From: Coriobacteriaceae bacterium
GTDB taxonomy: Bacteria; Actinomycetota; Coriobacteriia; Coriobacteriales; Coriobacteriaceae
Direction of reading: 5' to 3'
Assembly: GCA_025993015.1 (NCBI GenBank)
Contig: DAJPFV010000001.1
Coordinates: 248,001 to 312,000, forward strand
Length of the DNA stretch: 64,000 nt
Shown here: positions 8,019 to 16,256 of the stretch, piece by piece
Numbering within the stretch: position 1 is the first letter of the stretch
How the letters are laid out: every line of letters begins with the position of its first letter
The notes under the pieces: generated by a model
The model's input: the letters and a program-made list of their open reading frames with translations, nothing else
The model's database searches: none
Told to the model about the DNA's origin: nothing
Made by a program: the position numbers and the translations under genes

Positions 8019-10019
8019 TTAGTCAACCGGATTGAGCGCATCGATCTGCGCAAGCCACAGACGCGAGCTGGCGTCACTCGGCATACGCCAATCGCCGCGC
8101 GGGCTGAGCGTCACCGAGCCCACCTTGGGACCATCGGGCAGGCAGCTGCGCTTAAACTGCTGGGCAAAGAAGCGACGGTAGAACGTACGTAGCCACGTGT
8201 GGACGGTCTTGGCGTCGTAGGCGCCCTCGAAGCTCTTGAGCGCCATGCGGTAGATCTTGCCCGGCTCAAAGCCAAAACGCAGCAGGTAGTAGAGGAAGTA
8301 GTCGTGCAACTCGTACGGGCCCACCAAATCCTCGGTCTTCTGCGCAATCTCGCCGTCGCCCGTGGGCGGCAGAAGCTCGGGGGACACCGGCGTATCGAGG
8401 ATATCGAGCAAGACCTCGGCAATGCGCCCGCCAAAGACATCGGCGGCATAGCGTACCAGATGGCGCACAAGCGTCTTGGGCACGCTCGCGTTGACGGCGT
8501 ACATGCTCATGTGGTCGCCGTTATAGGTAGCCCAGCCGAGCGCCAGCTCCGACAGGTCGCCCGTGCCAATGACAAAACCGCCAGCCTGGTTGGCCAGATC
8601 CATCAGAATCTGCGTACGCTCGCGCGCCTGGCTGTTCTCGTAGGTCACGTCTTGGACGGCCGGATCGTGCTCAATGTCCTTGAAGTGCTGCTCCACAGCC
8701 GCGTGGATCGAAACCTCGCGGAAGCTCACACCCAGGTCGCGAGCGAGCGACTCGGCATTCGACTTGGTGCGATGCGTCGTGCCGAAGCCGGGCATGGACA
8801 TGGCTGTGATACCAGTGCGCGGCAGCCCCAGTGCATCGAAGGCACGCACGGTCACAAGCAGCGCTAGCGTGGAGTCCAAGCCGCCCGAAAGGCCGATAAC
8901 CGCAGCCTTGGTACCCGTGTGGGCAAGGCGGGTCTTGAGGCCCGCAGTCTGCAGATCGAGGATCGTCTCGCAGCGCTCGGCCAAGTCGCCGTGGTCGGCC
9001 GGCACAAAGGGCGCGCGCGGGAAAACGCGGTCGATATCGCAGGCATCGCGCAGGACAGGTTCTTCGGCCAGCACGCCCTCAAACGAAAATTCAACGGTCG
9101 TGGCCTCCGGCGCATCGTCCGCGCGCGTCCACGTCGTCGAGCGACGGCGCTCGGCAACCAGACGGTCAAGATCGACATCGGCGACGGCCATATCGCAGGT
9201 AAGCAGTTTGGTCGCGGCGAGCTTCGAACCGTTTTCGTAGACAAGGTTCTCGCCTGCAAAGACCATGTCGGTCGTGGACTCGCCCTCGCTCGCGTCCGCA
9301 TAGGCATAGGCGCAGTACAGGCGTGCGCTCTGGTTAGAGATGAGGCTGCGGCGATAGTCTGCCTTACCGATGATTTCGTCCGAAGCCGACGGGTTGAGAA
9401 TCACCGTCGCACCGGCAAGCGCCATCTCGGTCGAAGGGGGCGCCGGCACCCACAGGTCCTCGCAGACCTCAACGCCCAGCACCATATCCTCGGCACCCTC
9501 GTCACAGCAGCGGTAGACAAGCTCCGAACCCAGCGGAACCGGACCCTGACCGGCAAACTCGACCCACACAGGATCTGCGGGCGCCGGAGCAAACCAGCGG
9601 CGCTCGTAGAACTCGCCATAGTTGGGCAGATGCTTCTTGGCCGTGAGGCCCAAAAGCTCGCCCGCGCAGCACACGGCGGCGCAGTTGTAGATATTCTCGG
9701 CAACCGCAACGGGAAGACCGATGGTAAAGACAATCGGCAGCTCACGAGTCTCATCGAGGATATGCATCAAAGCAGCCTCGCAGGCATGCAGCAGCGTGCG
9801 ATTATGGAACAGGTCGGCCGCGGTATAGCCGCACAAGTTGAGCTCGGGCAGCACCAGCGCGCGAACGCCGCGCTCGGCAGCCTCGCGAACAGCCGCCAAT
9901 GCAACCTCGACATTGTCCTCGACATCGGCAACGCGAATCTGCGGCGACGCCGCCGCCACACGCAAAAAGCCATCGTTCTTATTAGCCGAAACGCAGCATT
10001 GCCTTGTTGATCTGGACAC
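8019..10019 (-). CDS. nadE: Glutamine-dependent NAD(+) synthetase
   Basis: This 666-residue two-domain enzyme amidates deamido-NAD using glutamine. The N-terminal nitrilase-like glutaminase has Glu59 (LPEL), Lys128/129 (TAKKHLPNYGEFYE) and Cys186 (VEVCEDLW). The C-terminal ammonia-dependent synthetase has the ATP pyrophosphatase loop GLSGGLDST (376-384) and GTGDLSELALGW. Length fits the long glutamine-dependent class. The start is a GTG at 10019 preceded by AAGGGG; a later start near LRVAAASP would also leave a full enzyme. A strong terminator follows. Confidence 0.94.
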   Translation of the reverse strand: MSRSTRQCCVSANKNDGFLRVAAASPQIRVADVEDNVEVALAAVREAAERGVRALVLPELNLCGYTAADLFHNRTLLHACEAALMHILDETRELPIVFTIGLPVAVAENIYNCAAVCCAGELLGLTAKKHLPNYGEFYERRWFAPAPADPVWVEFAGQGPVPLGSELVYRCCDEGAEDMVLGVEVCEDLWVPAPPSTEMALAGATVILNPSASDEIIGKADYRRSLISNQSARLYCAYAYADASEGESTTDMVFAGENLVYENGSKLAATKLLTCDMAVADVDLDRLVAERRRSTTWTRADDAPEATTVEFSFEGVLAEEPVLRDACDIDRVFPRAPFVPADHGDLAERCETILDLQTAGLKTRLAHTGTKAAVIGLSGGLDSTLALLVTVRAFDALGLPRTGITAMSMPGFGTTHRTKSNAESLARDLGVSFREVSIHAAVEQHFKDIEHDPAVQDVTYENSQARERTQILMDLANQAGGFVIGTGDLSELALGWATYNGDHMSMYAVNASVPKTLVRHLVRYAADVFGGRIAEVLLDILDTPVSPELLPPTGDGEIAQKTEDLVGPYELHDYFLYYLLRFGFEPGKIYRMALKSFEGAYDAKTVHTWLRTFYRRFFAQQFKRSCLPDGPKVGSVTLSPRGDWRMPSDASSRLWLAQIDALNPVD

Positions 10020-10086
10020 TGGAGGCCCCTTCTACCCTGAGATTCAGTCTAACGGACGTTCACATATCTCTAACTAGCCAAAGCAA

Positions 10087-10106
10087 CCTCCCAGTTTACT
10101 GAGAGG
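10087..10106 (-). other. Short hairpin in the gap upstream of nadE
   Basis: CCTCCCAG and CTGAGAGG form an 8-bp stem (one wobble) with loop TTTA. The minus strand continues TTGCTTTGG. It may be a secondary stop for the operon entering from the island; no other feature is seen between 10020 and 10147. Confidence 0.35.
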
Positions 10107-10147
10107 CCAACCTGTGCTAAGAGCATGTATTTCAATAATATCTTTAA

Positions 10148-10182
10148 TTAAAAAGGAGAAATCGATAATCGACTTCTCCTTT
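10148..10182 (-). terminator. Intrinsic terminator of the radical SAM / peptide operon
   Basis: On the minus strand AAAGGAGAA pairs with TTCTCCTTT, extended by an inner GTCGA/TCGAT stem with loop TTA, and is followed by a T-rich tail (TTAATT). It is 25 bases beyond the stop of the 36-residue peptide and marks the operon end. Confidence 0.85.
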
Positions 10183-10206
10183 AAGCGAGGCGAGTAAATT
10201 TCGAAA

Positions 10207-10317
10207 CTAATGGCAGAATTTATCCATGTAGTCCTCAAAGTCGAACACTTCTACCACGACGCCCTCTTCCTGAAACTCTTTCAGTTGCTCCAAGAGATCT
10301 TTGTTAATAACGTCCAT
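10207..10317 (-). CDS. 36-residue peptide, candidate RiPP precursor
   Basis: This small gene starts at ATG 10317 behind an ideal AGGAGG site (7-base spacing) and ends at TAG 10207. The peptide begins MDVINKDLLEQLKEFQEEG and ends EVFDFEDYMDKFCH. The N-terminal half is an amphipathic helix, as in many leader peptides; the C-terminal half is acidic and aromatic with single Cys and His residues. In the uninterrupted operon its ATG would lie 13 bases after the radical SAM gene's stop. That position, and the presence of a radical SAM modifying enzyme and an exporter, suggest a modified-peptide precursor. I do not recognise its family; it could instead be a small regulator. Confidence 0.6.
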   Translation of the reverse strand: MDVINKDLLEQLKEFQEEGVVVEVFDFEDYMDKFCH

Positions 10318-10330
10318 GCAGAAACCTCCT

Positions 10331-10413
10331 CTATCTAATCAATTGTAGTATATCTGCTTTCATGCAATTATCAACCAACTTGTTTAGTTGCTCCTCGTTT
10401 GCCGATAGTCCCT
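10331..10413 (-). pseudogene. Detached 3' end of the radical SAM gene
   Basis: These 83 bases encode the last residues of the radical SAM protein (GLSANEEQLNKLVDN through LQLIR, then TAG). They continue the radical SAM frame exactly if the IS and one 16-bp repeat are removed. The IS end happens to supply an ATG (10429) with GGGAGG in front, so a 32-residue peptide ending here could now be translated, but it is best read as a displaced C-terminus. Confidence 0.85.
10398..10413. repeat. Left 16-bp direct repeat flanking the IS
   Basis: TTTGCCGATAGTCCCT occurs here and again at 12058-12073. The copies flank the IS30-like element and lie in the coding frame of the interrupted gene, so they look like a target-site duplication. 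Confidence 0.85.
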
Positions 10414-10440
10414 TGAATATCAACTTCATCCGAACACCTC

Positions 10441-10474
10441 CCATATTCATCCGTACATGTACGGATGAATATGG
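10441..10474. repeat. 34-bp perfect palindrome inside the IS left end
   Basis: CCATATTCATCCGTACA and its exact reverse complement meet without a spacer. It lies between the left inverted repeat and the transposase start, where it could be an operator or act in transposition. Confidence 0.75.
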
Positions 10475-10528
10475 GAACCCGATACCCTGAGGGCCGGATC
10501 GGCCGGCCCCGGGAGATCGGAGGACGTC

Positions 10529-11830
10529 ATGTCCGGAAAGAGCGGAAAGAGCGGGAAGGGCGCCGCGAGGGCGGTCCCGAGGGCCTACGGCAGGCTCACG
10601 AGGCACGAGCGGGACACGGTCCAGAGGATGCTGGAGCGCGGGGCCTCGTGCAGGGAGATCGCGAGGGAGCTGGGCAGGTCGCCCTCGACGGTGAGCGCCG
10701 AGGTGGCGTCGCACAGGTTCGTGACGGCGCCGAAGCCCAGGCGCGGCGAGCGCGTGGACGCCTCCGCCGACCTGTCGGCGGCCTGCCCGCGCCTGGCCGC
10801 GTGGCCGCGATGCTGCAACGGCTGCGGCCGGTACCGCGCGATCGGCTGCAAGCGCCGCCCCCACGTCTTCTACGAGGCCCGGGCCGCGCAGCTGTGCGCG
10901 GACTCGGTGCTCGTCTCGTCCAGGCGCGGGATCGACGCCGACGAGCCGGCCGCGGCGGCCAGGCTGGAGGCCATCAGGGACTGCCTGCGCCGGGGGCTCT
11001 CGCCCGAGCAGATGGCCGCATGCAACGGAGGGCCGGTGGACCTGTCGCCGTCGACCATCTACCGCTGGGTCGCGGCGGGCTACGACGGCATGACCAACAT
11101 GGAGCTCAGGCGCAAGGTCGGCTACAGGCCGAGGAGGCGCGCCGCCGGGCGGGCGGCCACGCGCCACTCCGCCCGCAGGTCGCATGCCGCGTTCCTCGCC
11201 CTCGGGGAGGACGCGTGCGCCGCGGCCTGGGAGATGGACACCGTCGAGGGCGCCCGGGAGGACTCGGCCTGCCTGCTCACGCTGCTCCACCGCCCCAGCA
11301 GGCTCCAGCTGGCGCTCCTGCTCGGGGAGAAGACCTCCGGGTGCGTCGCGGCCGCCCTGGAGGGCGTCCGGGCGGTCCTCGGCGCAGACGGGACGCGCCG
11401 CGTGTTCCGCGCCGTGCTCACCGACAACGGCGCCGAGTTCTCCGACGAGGGCGCGATCGCCGCGCTCCTCGGCGAGGGGCCCGGCGAGACGAGGCTGTTC
11501 TACTGCGACCCGCGCCGCAGCGACCAGAAGGGCGCCTGCGAGCGCAACCACGTCGAGATCAGGAAGCTGCTGCCCAAGGGCGCCGGGCTCAGGTTCGACC
11601 GGCTATCCCCGGCCGACATGGCGCTCGCCATGTCGCACGTGAACTCCGAGCCCCGCGGCGCGCTCGGCTTCTCGACGCCCGCGCGCGCCTTCAGGGCGAT
11701 GCTCGGGGACGACGCGGCGGCGCTGCTTGACGCCTACGGCGTGGAGGATGTGCCTCTGGCCGAGCTCGACCTGACGCCGGGACTCATCGAGAGGGCGCGC
11801 GCAGAGAGGGGCGATGCCCCGCTGTCCTAG
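10529..11830 (+). CDS. IS30-family transposase
   Basis: The 433-residue protein has an N-terminal helix-turn-helix typical of IS30 (GRLTRHERDTVQRMLERG, then CREIARELGRSPSTVS), a Cys-rich patch, a second motif RGLSPEQMAA...SPSTIYRWV, and a C-terminal DDE integrase core: WEMDTVEG, LTDNGAEFSD and GACERNHVEIRKLLPKG. All catalytic acidic residues appear intact. GGAGG lies 5 bases before the ATG. It is the only gene of the element and should be able to mobilise it. Confidence 0.93.
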   Translation: MSGKSGKSGKGAARAVPRAYGRLTRHERDTVQRMLERGASCREIARELGRSPSTVSAEVASHRFVTAPKPRRGERVDASADLSAACPRLAAWPRCCNGCGRYRAIGCKRRPHVFYEARAAQLCADSVLVSSRRGIDADEPAAAARLEAIRDCLRRGLSPEQMAACNGGPVDLSPSTIYRWVAAGYDGMTNMELRRKVGYRPRRRAAGRAATRHSARRSHAAFLALGEDACAAAWEMDTVEGAREDSACLLTLLHRPSRLQLALLLGEKTSGCVAAALEGVRAVLGADGTRRVFRAVLTDNGAEFSDEGAIAALLGEGPGETRLFYCDPRRSDQKGACERNHVEIRKLLPKGAGLRFDRLSPADMALAMSHVNSEPRGALGFSTPARAFRAMLGDDAAALLDAYGVEDVPLAELDLTPGLIERARAERGDAPLS

Positions 11831-14312
11831 CCTGAAGGGAAAAAAGGAATAGGCGGACCGACCGTCCGGCTGAGTCTGGGAAGAGGCGCCGGACGGAGGG
11901 CGGAGCATGGCCACCGGACCCATCGAAACACATCTCCACCGTTCCTTCAACTGGGAAAATGCCGCCCCCGGGGCCCGCGAGGGGCCTCGGGGGCGTTCGG
12001 GTAGCTGCGGGAACGGCCTGTCCGCCTAATGTGTTCGGCTGAGATCGGAAATCAACCTTTGCCGATAGTCCCTCTTTTTTCAAAATGTCGCGCACCTCGT
12101 TCTTAGTAATCGGCTTTTCAAACAACGAAAGCAAAGCGAACGAAAAATCATTAACCGCACACATTCTATGGGTGGCACAACTCAGCAGTACTCTTAACCC
12201 CTCTTTTGAGCGTCCGACTTCTTTCACAAACGAACTTTTAACCAATTGAAAACCATTATCGTGCATTACATAATCGGCATCGATATTTGTATTCAGCAAT
12301 CCATAATGCAACAGTTCTTCTATCGCCCTTGTCAGCTCGAGGTCGCCCTGATCAAGGATAAGAGAAATGCTACAATCGGCCTCCAATAAACGGGCCAACT
12401 TAAGGTATACCAACTGGGAAACAGCATAGACATGATGGTATTCAGAATTATAGAAGTAGGCAAATGGCTCAACGAGCACGACAGAGGTCTTGGAATCCAG
12501 CCAGATTCGATCAGCTGGATTTAGACTAGTTAGCCGTCGCTTTACTTTGGTCAAATGTCCCTTATACCTGACAGCGTGAATAGAATCTAGGATCCAGGTC
12601 ACCTCTGAAATATGAAGCCGCTGGGGCAAGTCAATTGTGTCGCTACCGTTTATGACCTCTTGCATATAAAAATCAATATGATGCTCATCAGATAAGGATT
12701 TTGCTTCATTTAAAGTTAAACCAGTGCCTGAAACATAATCCACTTCGAGGCGCAAATCCTCATATTGGGACTTCGGCATTACAGAGACACCATACTTATC
12801 GGGATGATTCCAAACATCCGACCCCATAACGAGACCAAAATTCGTAAATCCTCTCGTGGAATATGGAACACCACATACCTGTTTTGAATAATTCAAAACA
12901 TTCTCTGTATAAGCTAAGGTGTTCAGAGCCTCTTCTTTAGTTTCGGTCGGAAAGCCAATCATAAAGAATAGATGAACAGGAATACCCGCATTGAGACAAT
13001 CATGGATATTGCGATCAATCCAATCAACTCTCGTGTTCTTCTTCATTAGATCAAGAACTCTTTGGTTGTATGACTCGAGGCCAAACTGAATCTGCCTACA
13101 TCCACTTTGGTATATCTTGTTGAAAACGTCTGTACTTAGGGTTGGAGAGAACCTCGTTTCTCCATGCCAGAAAAACGTTTTTCCCGATGCGTTTATTTCA
13201 TCCGCGAGTTGCTCCATTCTTTTGCCTTCGAATGTTTCATCCACAAAAGAGAAAACTCTCGTGCCGTATTTTTCATTTAACCGACACATTATTTCAAATA
13301 CTCTCGATATAGGCATCTTTCGGTAACAACCACCGGTAGCACCGGGAATGGTGCAGAAGGCGCAATGATTAAAACACTGCCTAGAGGAATAAACCGGCAA
13401 TATTAACTCAGGCATGAAGTATTTAGAAAGGGCGAAGCCATCGAAATCGGGAACTGTATCGTTGATAAATGTTTGCTCAATCCGATGGTTTTTATATATC
13501 TTTCCACCTTTAGCATGGCAAAGGTTTGGAACACAGTCGAGATTGTCATCACCAGAGTCAAGAGCCTCAAGAAGACGTGCAAGCGGCTCTTCGCCGTCAT
13601 ACATCATTATCGAATCAATGTATTCAAAAAAGGGATGCCATTCTTTCATGCAGTCATCTGCTAAACGAGTAATGTAATTGCCGCCCAATGAGACGTGTTT
13701 AACAGATGGACATTCTTCTTTAATCAGTTTCGCTAACGTAACTGCAGAAATCAATTGGAAACAGCCGCTCACCGAAATCCCAATAAACTCGATTTTTTCC
13801 CTCTGAATACGCTTAAGAAAGGCAGTTTCATAGAAGGAAATAAACGGATTATGCAAGGTATCCGCAAGCGATTTCATTATTTCTGGTGTCGAATAATAAT
13901 CATAGGGCAGATCTATGGAGTTGAACGTGTATTTAACTCCATATGAGACGTGATTTATGATATAGAGTGCATTTCTAAAAATGTTTTCAGCATATTGTCT
14001 TTCTTTTAGATTAAAGTATCTCTTCGATCTGAAAATATCTTTTGCCTCGTCAACATTAAGTGCTGACTTTTGTATCAACTCGATTGTTAATTGAACATTC
14101 GAACTAAACGAATCCTTTGATTCCCGATACCTTTTACAGCACTCTTCGACATGTCTAAAAGATAGGAGGTCATCGTAAAATTCCACGTTTAAGTCAACAA
14201 TGTCAACTTTGTATTGTTCAACCTCTTGAAGATATGACTTCAAAACAGGCAAGGCAAGATACGGCCCCACTGGACTCCATCCTGGGGGAAATACTAAAAG
14301 CGTTTTAGGCAT
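11784..14312 (-). CDS. B12-binding radical SAM enzyme with IS-disrupted C-terminus
   Basis: The native part (14312 down to 12058, about 751 codons) has an N-terminal cobalamin-binding-type domain (about 1-240, starting MPKTLLVFPPGW), the radical SAM cluster CFNHCAFC (Cys313, Cys317, Cys320) and two C-terminal winged-helix-like segments (about 640-690 and 725-773) that resemble PqqD/RRE peptide-binding modules. The IS replaces the final 22 residues with a 91-residue tail read from the IS. Restored length would be 773. Neighbours are an exporter 7 bases upstream and a 36-residue peptide downstream. A role in peptide modification is inferred. Codon use is AT-rich, unlike the flanks. Confidence 0.85.
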   Translation of the reverse strand: MPKTLLVFPPGWSPVGPYLALPVLKSYLQEVEQYKVDIVDLNVEFYDDLLSFRHVEECCKRYRESKDSFSSNVQLTIELIQKSALNVDEAKDIFRSKRYFNLKERQYAENIFRNALYIINHVSYGVKYTFNSIDLPYDYYSTPEIMKSLADTLHNPFISFYETAFLKRIQREKIEFIGISVSGCFQLISAVTLAKLIKEECPSVKHVSLGGNYITRLADDCMKEWHPFFEYIDSIMMYDGEEPLARLLEALDSGDDNLDCVPNLCHAKGGKIYKNHRIEQTFINDTVPDFDGFALSKYFMPELILPVYSSRQCFNHCAFCTIPGATGGCYRKMPISRVFEIMCRLNEKYGTRVFSFVDETFEGKRMEQLADEINASGKTFFWHGETRFSPTLSTDVFNKIYQSGCRQIQFGLESYNQRVLDLMKKNTRVDWIDRNIHDCLNAGIPVHLFFMIGFPTETKEEALNTLAYTENVLNYSKQVCGVPYSTRGFTNFGLVMGSDVWNHPDKYGVSVMPKSQYEDLRLEVDYVSGTGLTLNEAKSLSDEHHIDFYMQEVINGSDTIDLPQRLHISEVTWILDSIHAVRYKGHLTKVKRRLTSLNPADRIWLDSKTSVVLVEPFAYFYNSEYHHVYAVSQLVYLKLARLLEADCSISLILDQGDLELTRAIEELLHYGLLNTNIDADYVMHDNGFQLVKSSFVKEVGRSKEGLRVLLSCATHRMCAVNDFSFALLSLFEKPITKNEVRDILKKEGLSAKVDFRSQPNTLGGQAVPAATRTPPRPLAGPGGGIFPVEGTVEMCFDGSGGHAPPSVRRLFPDSAGRSVRLFLFSLQARTAGHRPSLRAPSR
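12058..12073. repeat. Right 16-bp direct repeat flanking the IS
   Basis: Second copy of TTTGCCGATAGTCCCT; see 10398-10413. The bases before and after the two copies differ, which bounds the duplication at 16 bp. Confidence 0.85.
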
Positions 14313-14319
14313 ATCAACG

Positions 14320-15504
14320 TCACATCTTTCGCAAATAATTCAATTGAAACACAACTACCATCATAATTGAAAATACACCAAGTCCTGTAACGAGAATTGA
14401 GAACATCGCGATGCTCGTGAACAGCGAAACAAGGAGTGTTGAAATAACAACAGCAACCGATTGCAAAGACTCCCTAATTGAAAACAGGCTCATCGATTCA
14501 GATCCGTCTCTCGCCAAATCCTGCAGCGATGTTATGAGAAGCACATCTTGAATGGCGTTTCCGGCACCGACGATAAAAAGGAAAATAAACGATATCCCAG
14601 ACGCATAGCGATAGCCAAACGCCAGATACGCACCGAGCGCAAGATACGTCACAAAACAATATGATTTAACGCAATCGGAACCACTGATTAAACGACCGTA
14701 TATTGTATTTCCGAACAACAGTCCGATTGTAAGACTACTCTGAAGGAATCCGTATTGTATCGATGACGAGTCAAATTGCAATTGCGCTATAGCTGGCAAA
14801 AGAGAATTCAGAGAGCCGAATGCCACGCCACTAGAAATATCGATTAATAGGAAACCAATTGCCAAGTGCTTCGCGTTAAGATCACTAAATGCAGTCCAGT
14901 TTTTTTCATTTTTGCTTATCCCCTCTTTATCATTAACCTCGATAACCGACGGAACATCTCGCAGCAACCAGAACGACGCGGCAAAAGAAAGCGCGTCTAA
15001 TGCAAGAACAGCCTCCGCCCCAAATTGAGCGACAACAAAACCGCCGGCAACTGGCCCCAGAACCATCATCAAATTCTGCAGAAACCCAAACGAATTATTA
15101 ATTACGTCGCGATTGATACTATTCGTATTGGCTCTTAACAACGAGTAAAAGCAGGGCATTTCAACCGTTCGGCAAAGCGATACCGCGCACGTAATAGCAA
15201 ACATACTCCATTTACTATCAACAAAAATATAGCAAACGGATAATCCCGCGCGAATTAAGTCTGCCAATCTCATGGCCTGCAGTGTCCCGATACCCATCTT
15301 CTGAGGCAGCTGCGCGAGCGCAACTGAAAACAGAGCGGGGGCAAATCTGCAGCAGACCATCAAAGCAGTTGCAGAAACATCGTGAGTTACCTCGTAAATC
15401 AGCATTGGCAAAGCAATATTCGCACACCAATTGCCTATTTCGCTTATCCCTCTAGCAATATATAGGACCCGAACCGGACGGCTAGCTCTCAATACCGTGA
15501 ACAT
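14320..15504 (-). CDS. MFS transporter (exporter type)
   Basis: The 394-residue protein is hydrophobic with about 12 membrane segments. It resembles the MFS_3 / enterobactin-exporter-like group: an N-terminal RGISEIGNWCANIALPMLIYEVT segment and LGPVAGGFVVAQFGAEAVLALDALSF in helix 4-5. It overlaps the upstream DUF2087 gene by 23 bases and is followed after 7 bases by the radical SAM gene, so the three are co-transcribed. In this setting it most likely exports the operon's product or gives self-immunity, which is inference. Confidence 0.85.
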   Translation of the reverse strand: MFTVLRASRPVRVLYIARGISEIGNWCANIALPMLIYEVTHDVSATALMVCCRFAPALFSVALAQLPQKMGIGTLQAMRLADLIRAGLSVCYIFVDSKWSMFAITCAVSLCRTVEMPCFYSLLRANTNSINRDVINNSFGFLQNLMMVLGPVAGGFVVAQFGAEAVLALDALSFAASFWLLRDVPSVIEVNDKEGISKNEKNWTAFSDLNAKHLAIGFLLIDISSGVAFGSLNSLLPAIAQLQFDSSSIQYGFLQSSLTIGLLFGNTIYGRLISGSDCVKSYCFVTYLALGAYLAFGYRYASGISFIFLFIVGAGNAIQDVLLITSLQDLARDGSESMSLFSIRESLQSVAVVISTLLVSLFTSIAMFSILVTGLGVFSIMMVVVFQLNYLRKM

Positions 15505-15763
15505 CAGGATTAACCTCGTATTTCAGGCCTCGCTCATCCCTTAATAGGAATCCATAATCAACCAAGTACCGCCTCAACACGGCATAATCAGGATAGAGCT
15601 GTGACAGCACACGATTAACCTGAAGCTCCGTATAACTTGTATTTAATTCAAAGAAAGAGACGGCCCATAGCAGCATGATTCTTTTATAGCTTTCCTTTTT
15701 TGGAATTGAAACCAGCTCGCCATTCTTGAGAAATCGTTTTTTAAAGTCTATTAGCTCATCCAT
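15482..15763 (-). CDS. DUF2087 family protein
   Basis: The 93-residue protein shows the DUF2087 pattern: FLKNGELVSIPKKESYKRI near the N-terminus and LYPDYAVLRRYLVDYGFL(x)R near the C-terminus. This domain is often found in or beside transcriptional regulators and may bind nucleic acid. GGAGG precedes the ATG. It is the first gene of the peptide operon, which makes a regulatory role plausible but not shown. Confidence 0.8.
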   Translation of the reverse strand: MDELIDFKKRFLKNGELVSIPKKESYKRIMLLWAVSFFELNTSYTELQVNRVLSQLYPDYAVLRRYLVDYGFLLRDERGLKYEVNPDVHGIES

Positions 15764-15863
15764 TCACATCCTCCATTTCATACGCATCTAATACTAAAAA
15801 TGCATACGCTTTAGGTCATCGTATTCGGCTTCTTTATTCGAACTAAACTCGAACTAATCTAAA

Positions 15864-16082
15864 TTATTTGCTCAAACACTCTTCGAAAGCTCGTTTTTCA
15901 CTCTGAGTAAAATGCCCTTCCCAGTCAGTCCACGAACAGGAAGGCAACTCACAGCGAGCGGAGTCGAAGCCCTCTACCGTCGGTCGTTCAAAATGCACGA
16001 TAACCTTTTCGATATCCCCATCTGTTATCAGGTCAGAATGAACGACCTCGGTACCGTCTTCGAATGTCATATACGGGTACAT
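15864..16082 (-). CDS. Small conserved-type hypothetical protein (72 residues)
   Basis: The protein starts MYPYMTFEDGTEVVHSDL and contains VIVHFERPTVEGFDSARCEL. It is acidic and soluble with no signal peptide. I recognise the pattern as that of a small, widely scattered hypothetical protein of low-GC bacteria but know no function. I chose ATG 16082 because GAGGTGG precedes it; an upstream ATG at 16121 has a poor site. It shares the AT-rich composition of the island and marks its right side. Confidence 0.65.
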   Translation of the reverse strand: MYPYMTFEDGTEVVHSDLITDGDIEKVIVHFERPTVEGFDSARCELPSCSWTDWEGHFTQSEKRAFEECLSK

Positions 16083-16256
16083 CACGTAAACCACCTCGCA
16101 ATCGTTAATCCAGTTTAGCATCAAGCTATTGCACCAAAGACAGCAAGCCCCCTTGATGAGTTGATGGTATCTGTTAAATGTCACGTACGATTCACATCTG
16201 GTGGGTACCCTGATGGCTACACGAAACGAAGCAGATTTACACCGGGAGGACCCCGT

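Larger units (their letters stand above)
10414..12057 (+). mobile_element. IS30-family-like insertion sequence, about 1.64 kb
   Basis: The element lies between the 16-bp direct repeats and carries one intact transposase. Its ends are imperfect inverted repeats that share CCGAACAC about 16-19 bases inside each edge (left TGAATATCAACTTCAT-CCGAACAC, right read inward TGATTTCCGATCTCAG-CCGAACAC). The right end has three extra bases (ACC) before the repeat, so the exact edges are uncertain by a few bases. GC content is much higher than in the interrupted gene. A GC-rich hairpin lies near 11960-12000 downstream of the transposase. Confidence 0.82.

Noticed and set aside
10331..10429. 32-residue peptide starting at the IS end as a second precursor peptide
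   Set aside because: Its last residues continue the radical SAM protein in frame and the first residues come from the IS, so it is a displaced C-terminus.
11784..12057. C-terminal 91 residues of the current radical SAM frame as a real domain
   Set aside because: They are antisense IS sequence (Pro/Gly/Arg-rich) and are absent from the reconstructed gene.
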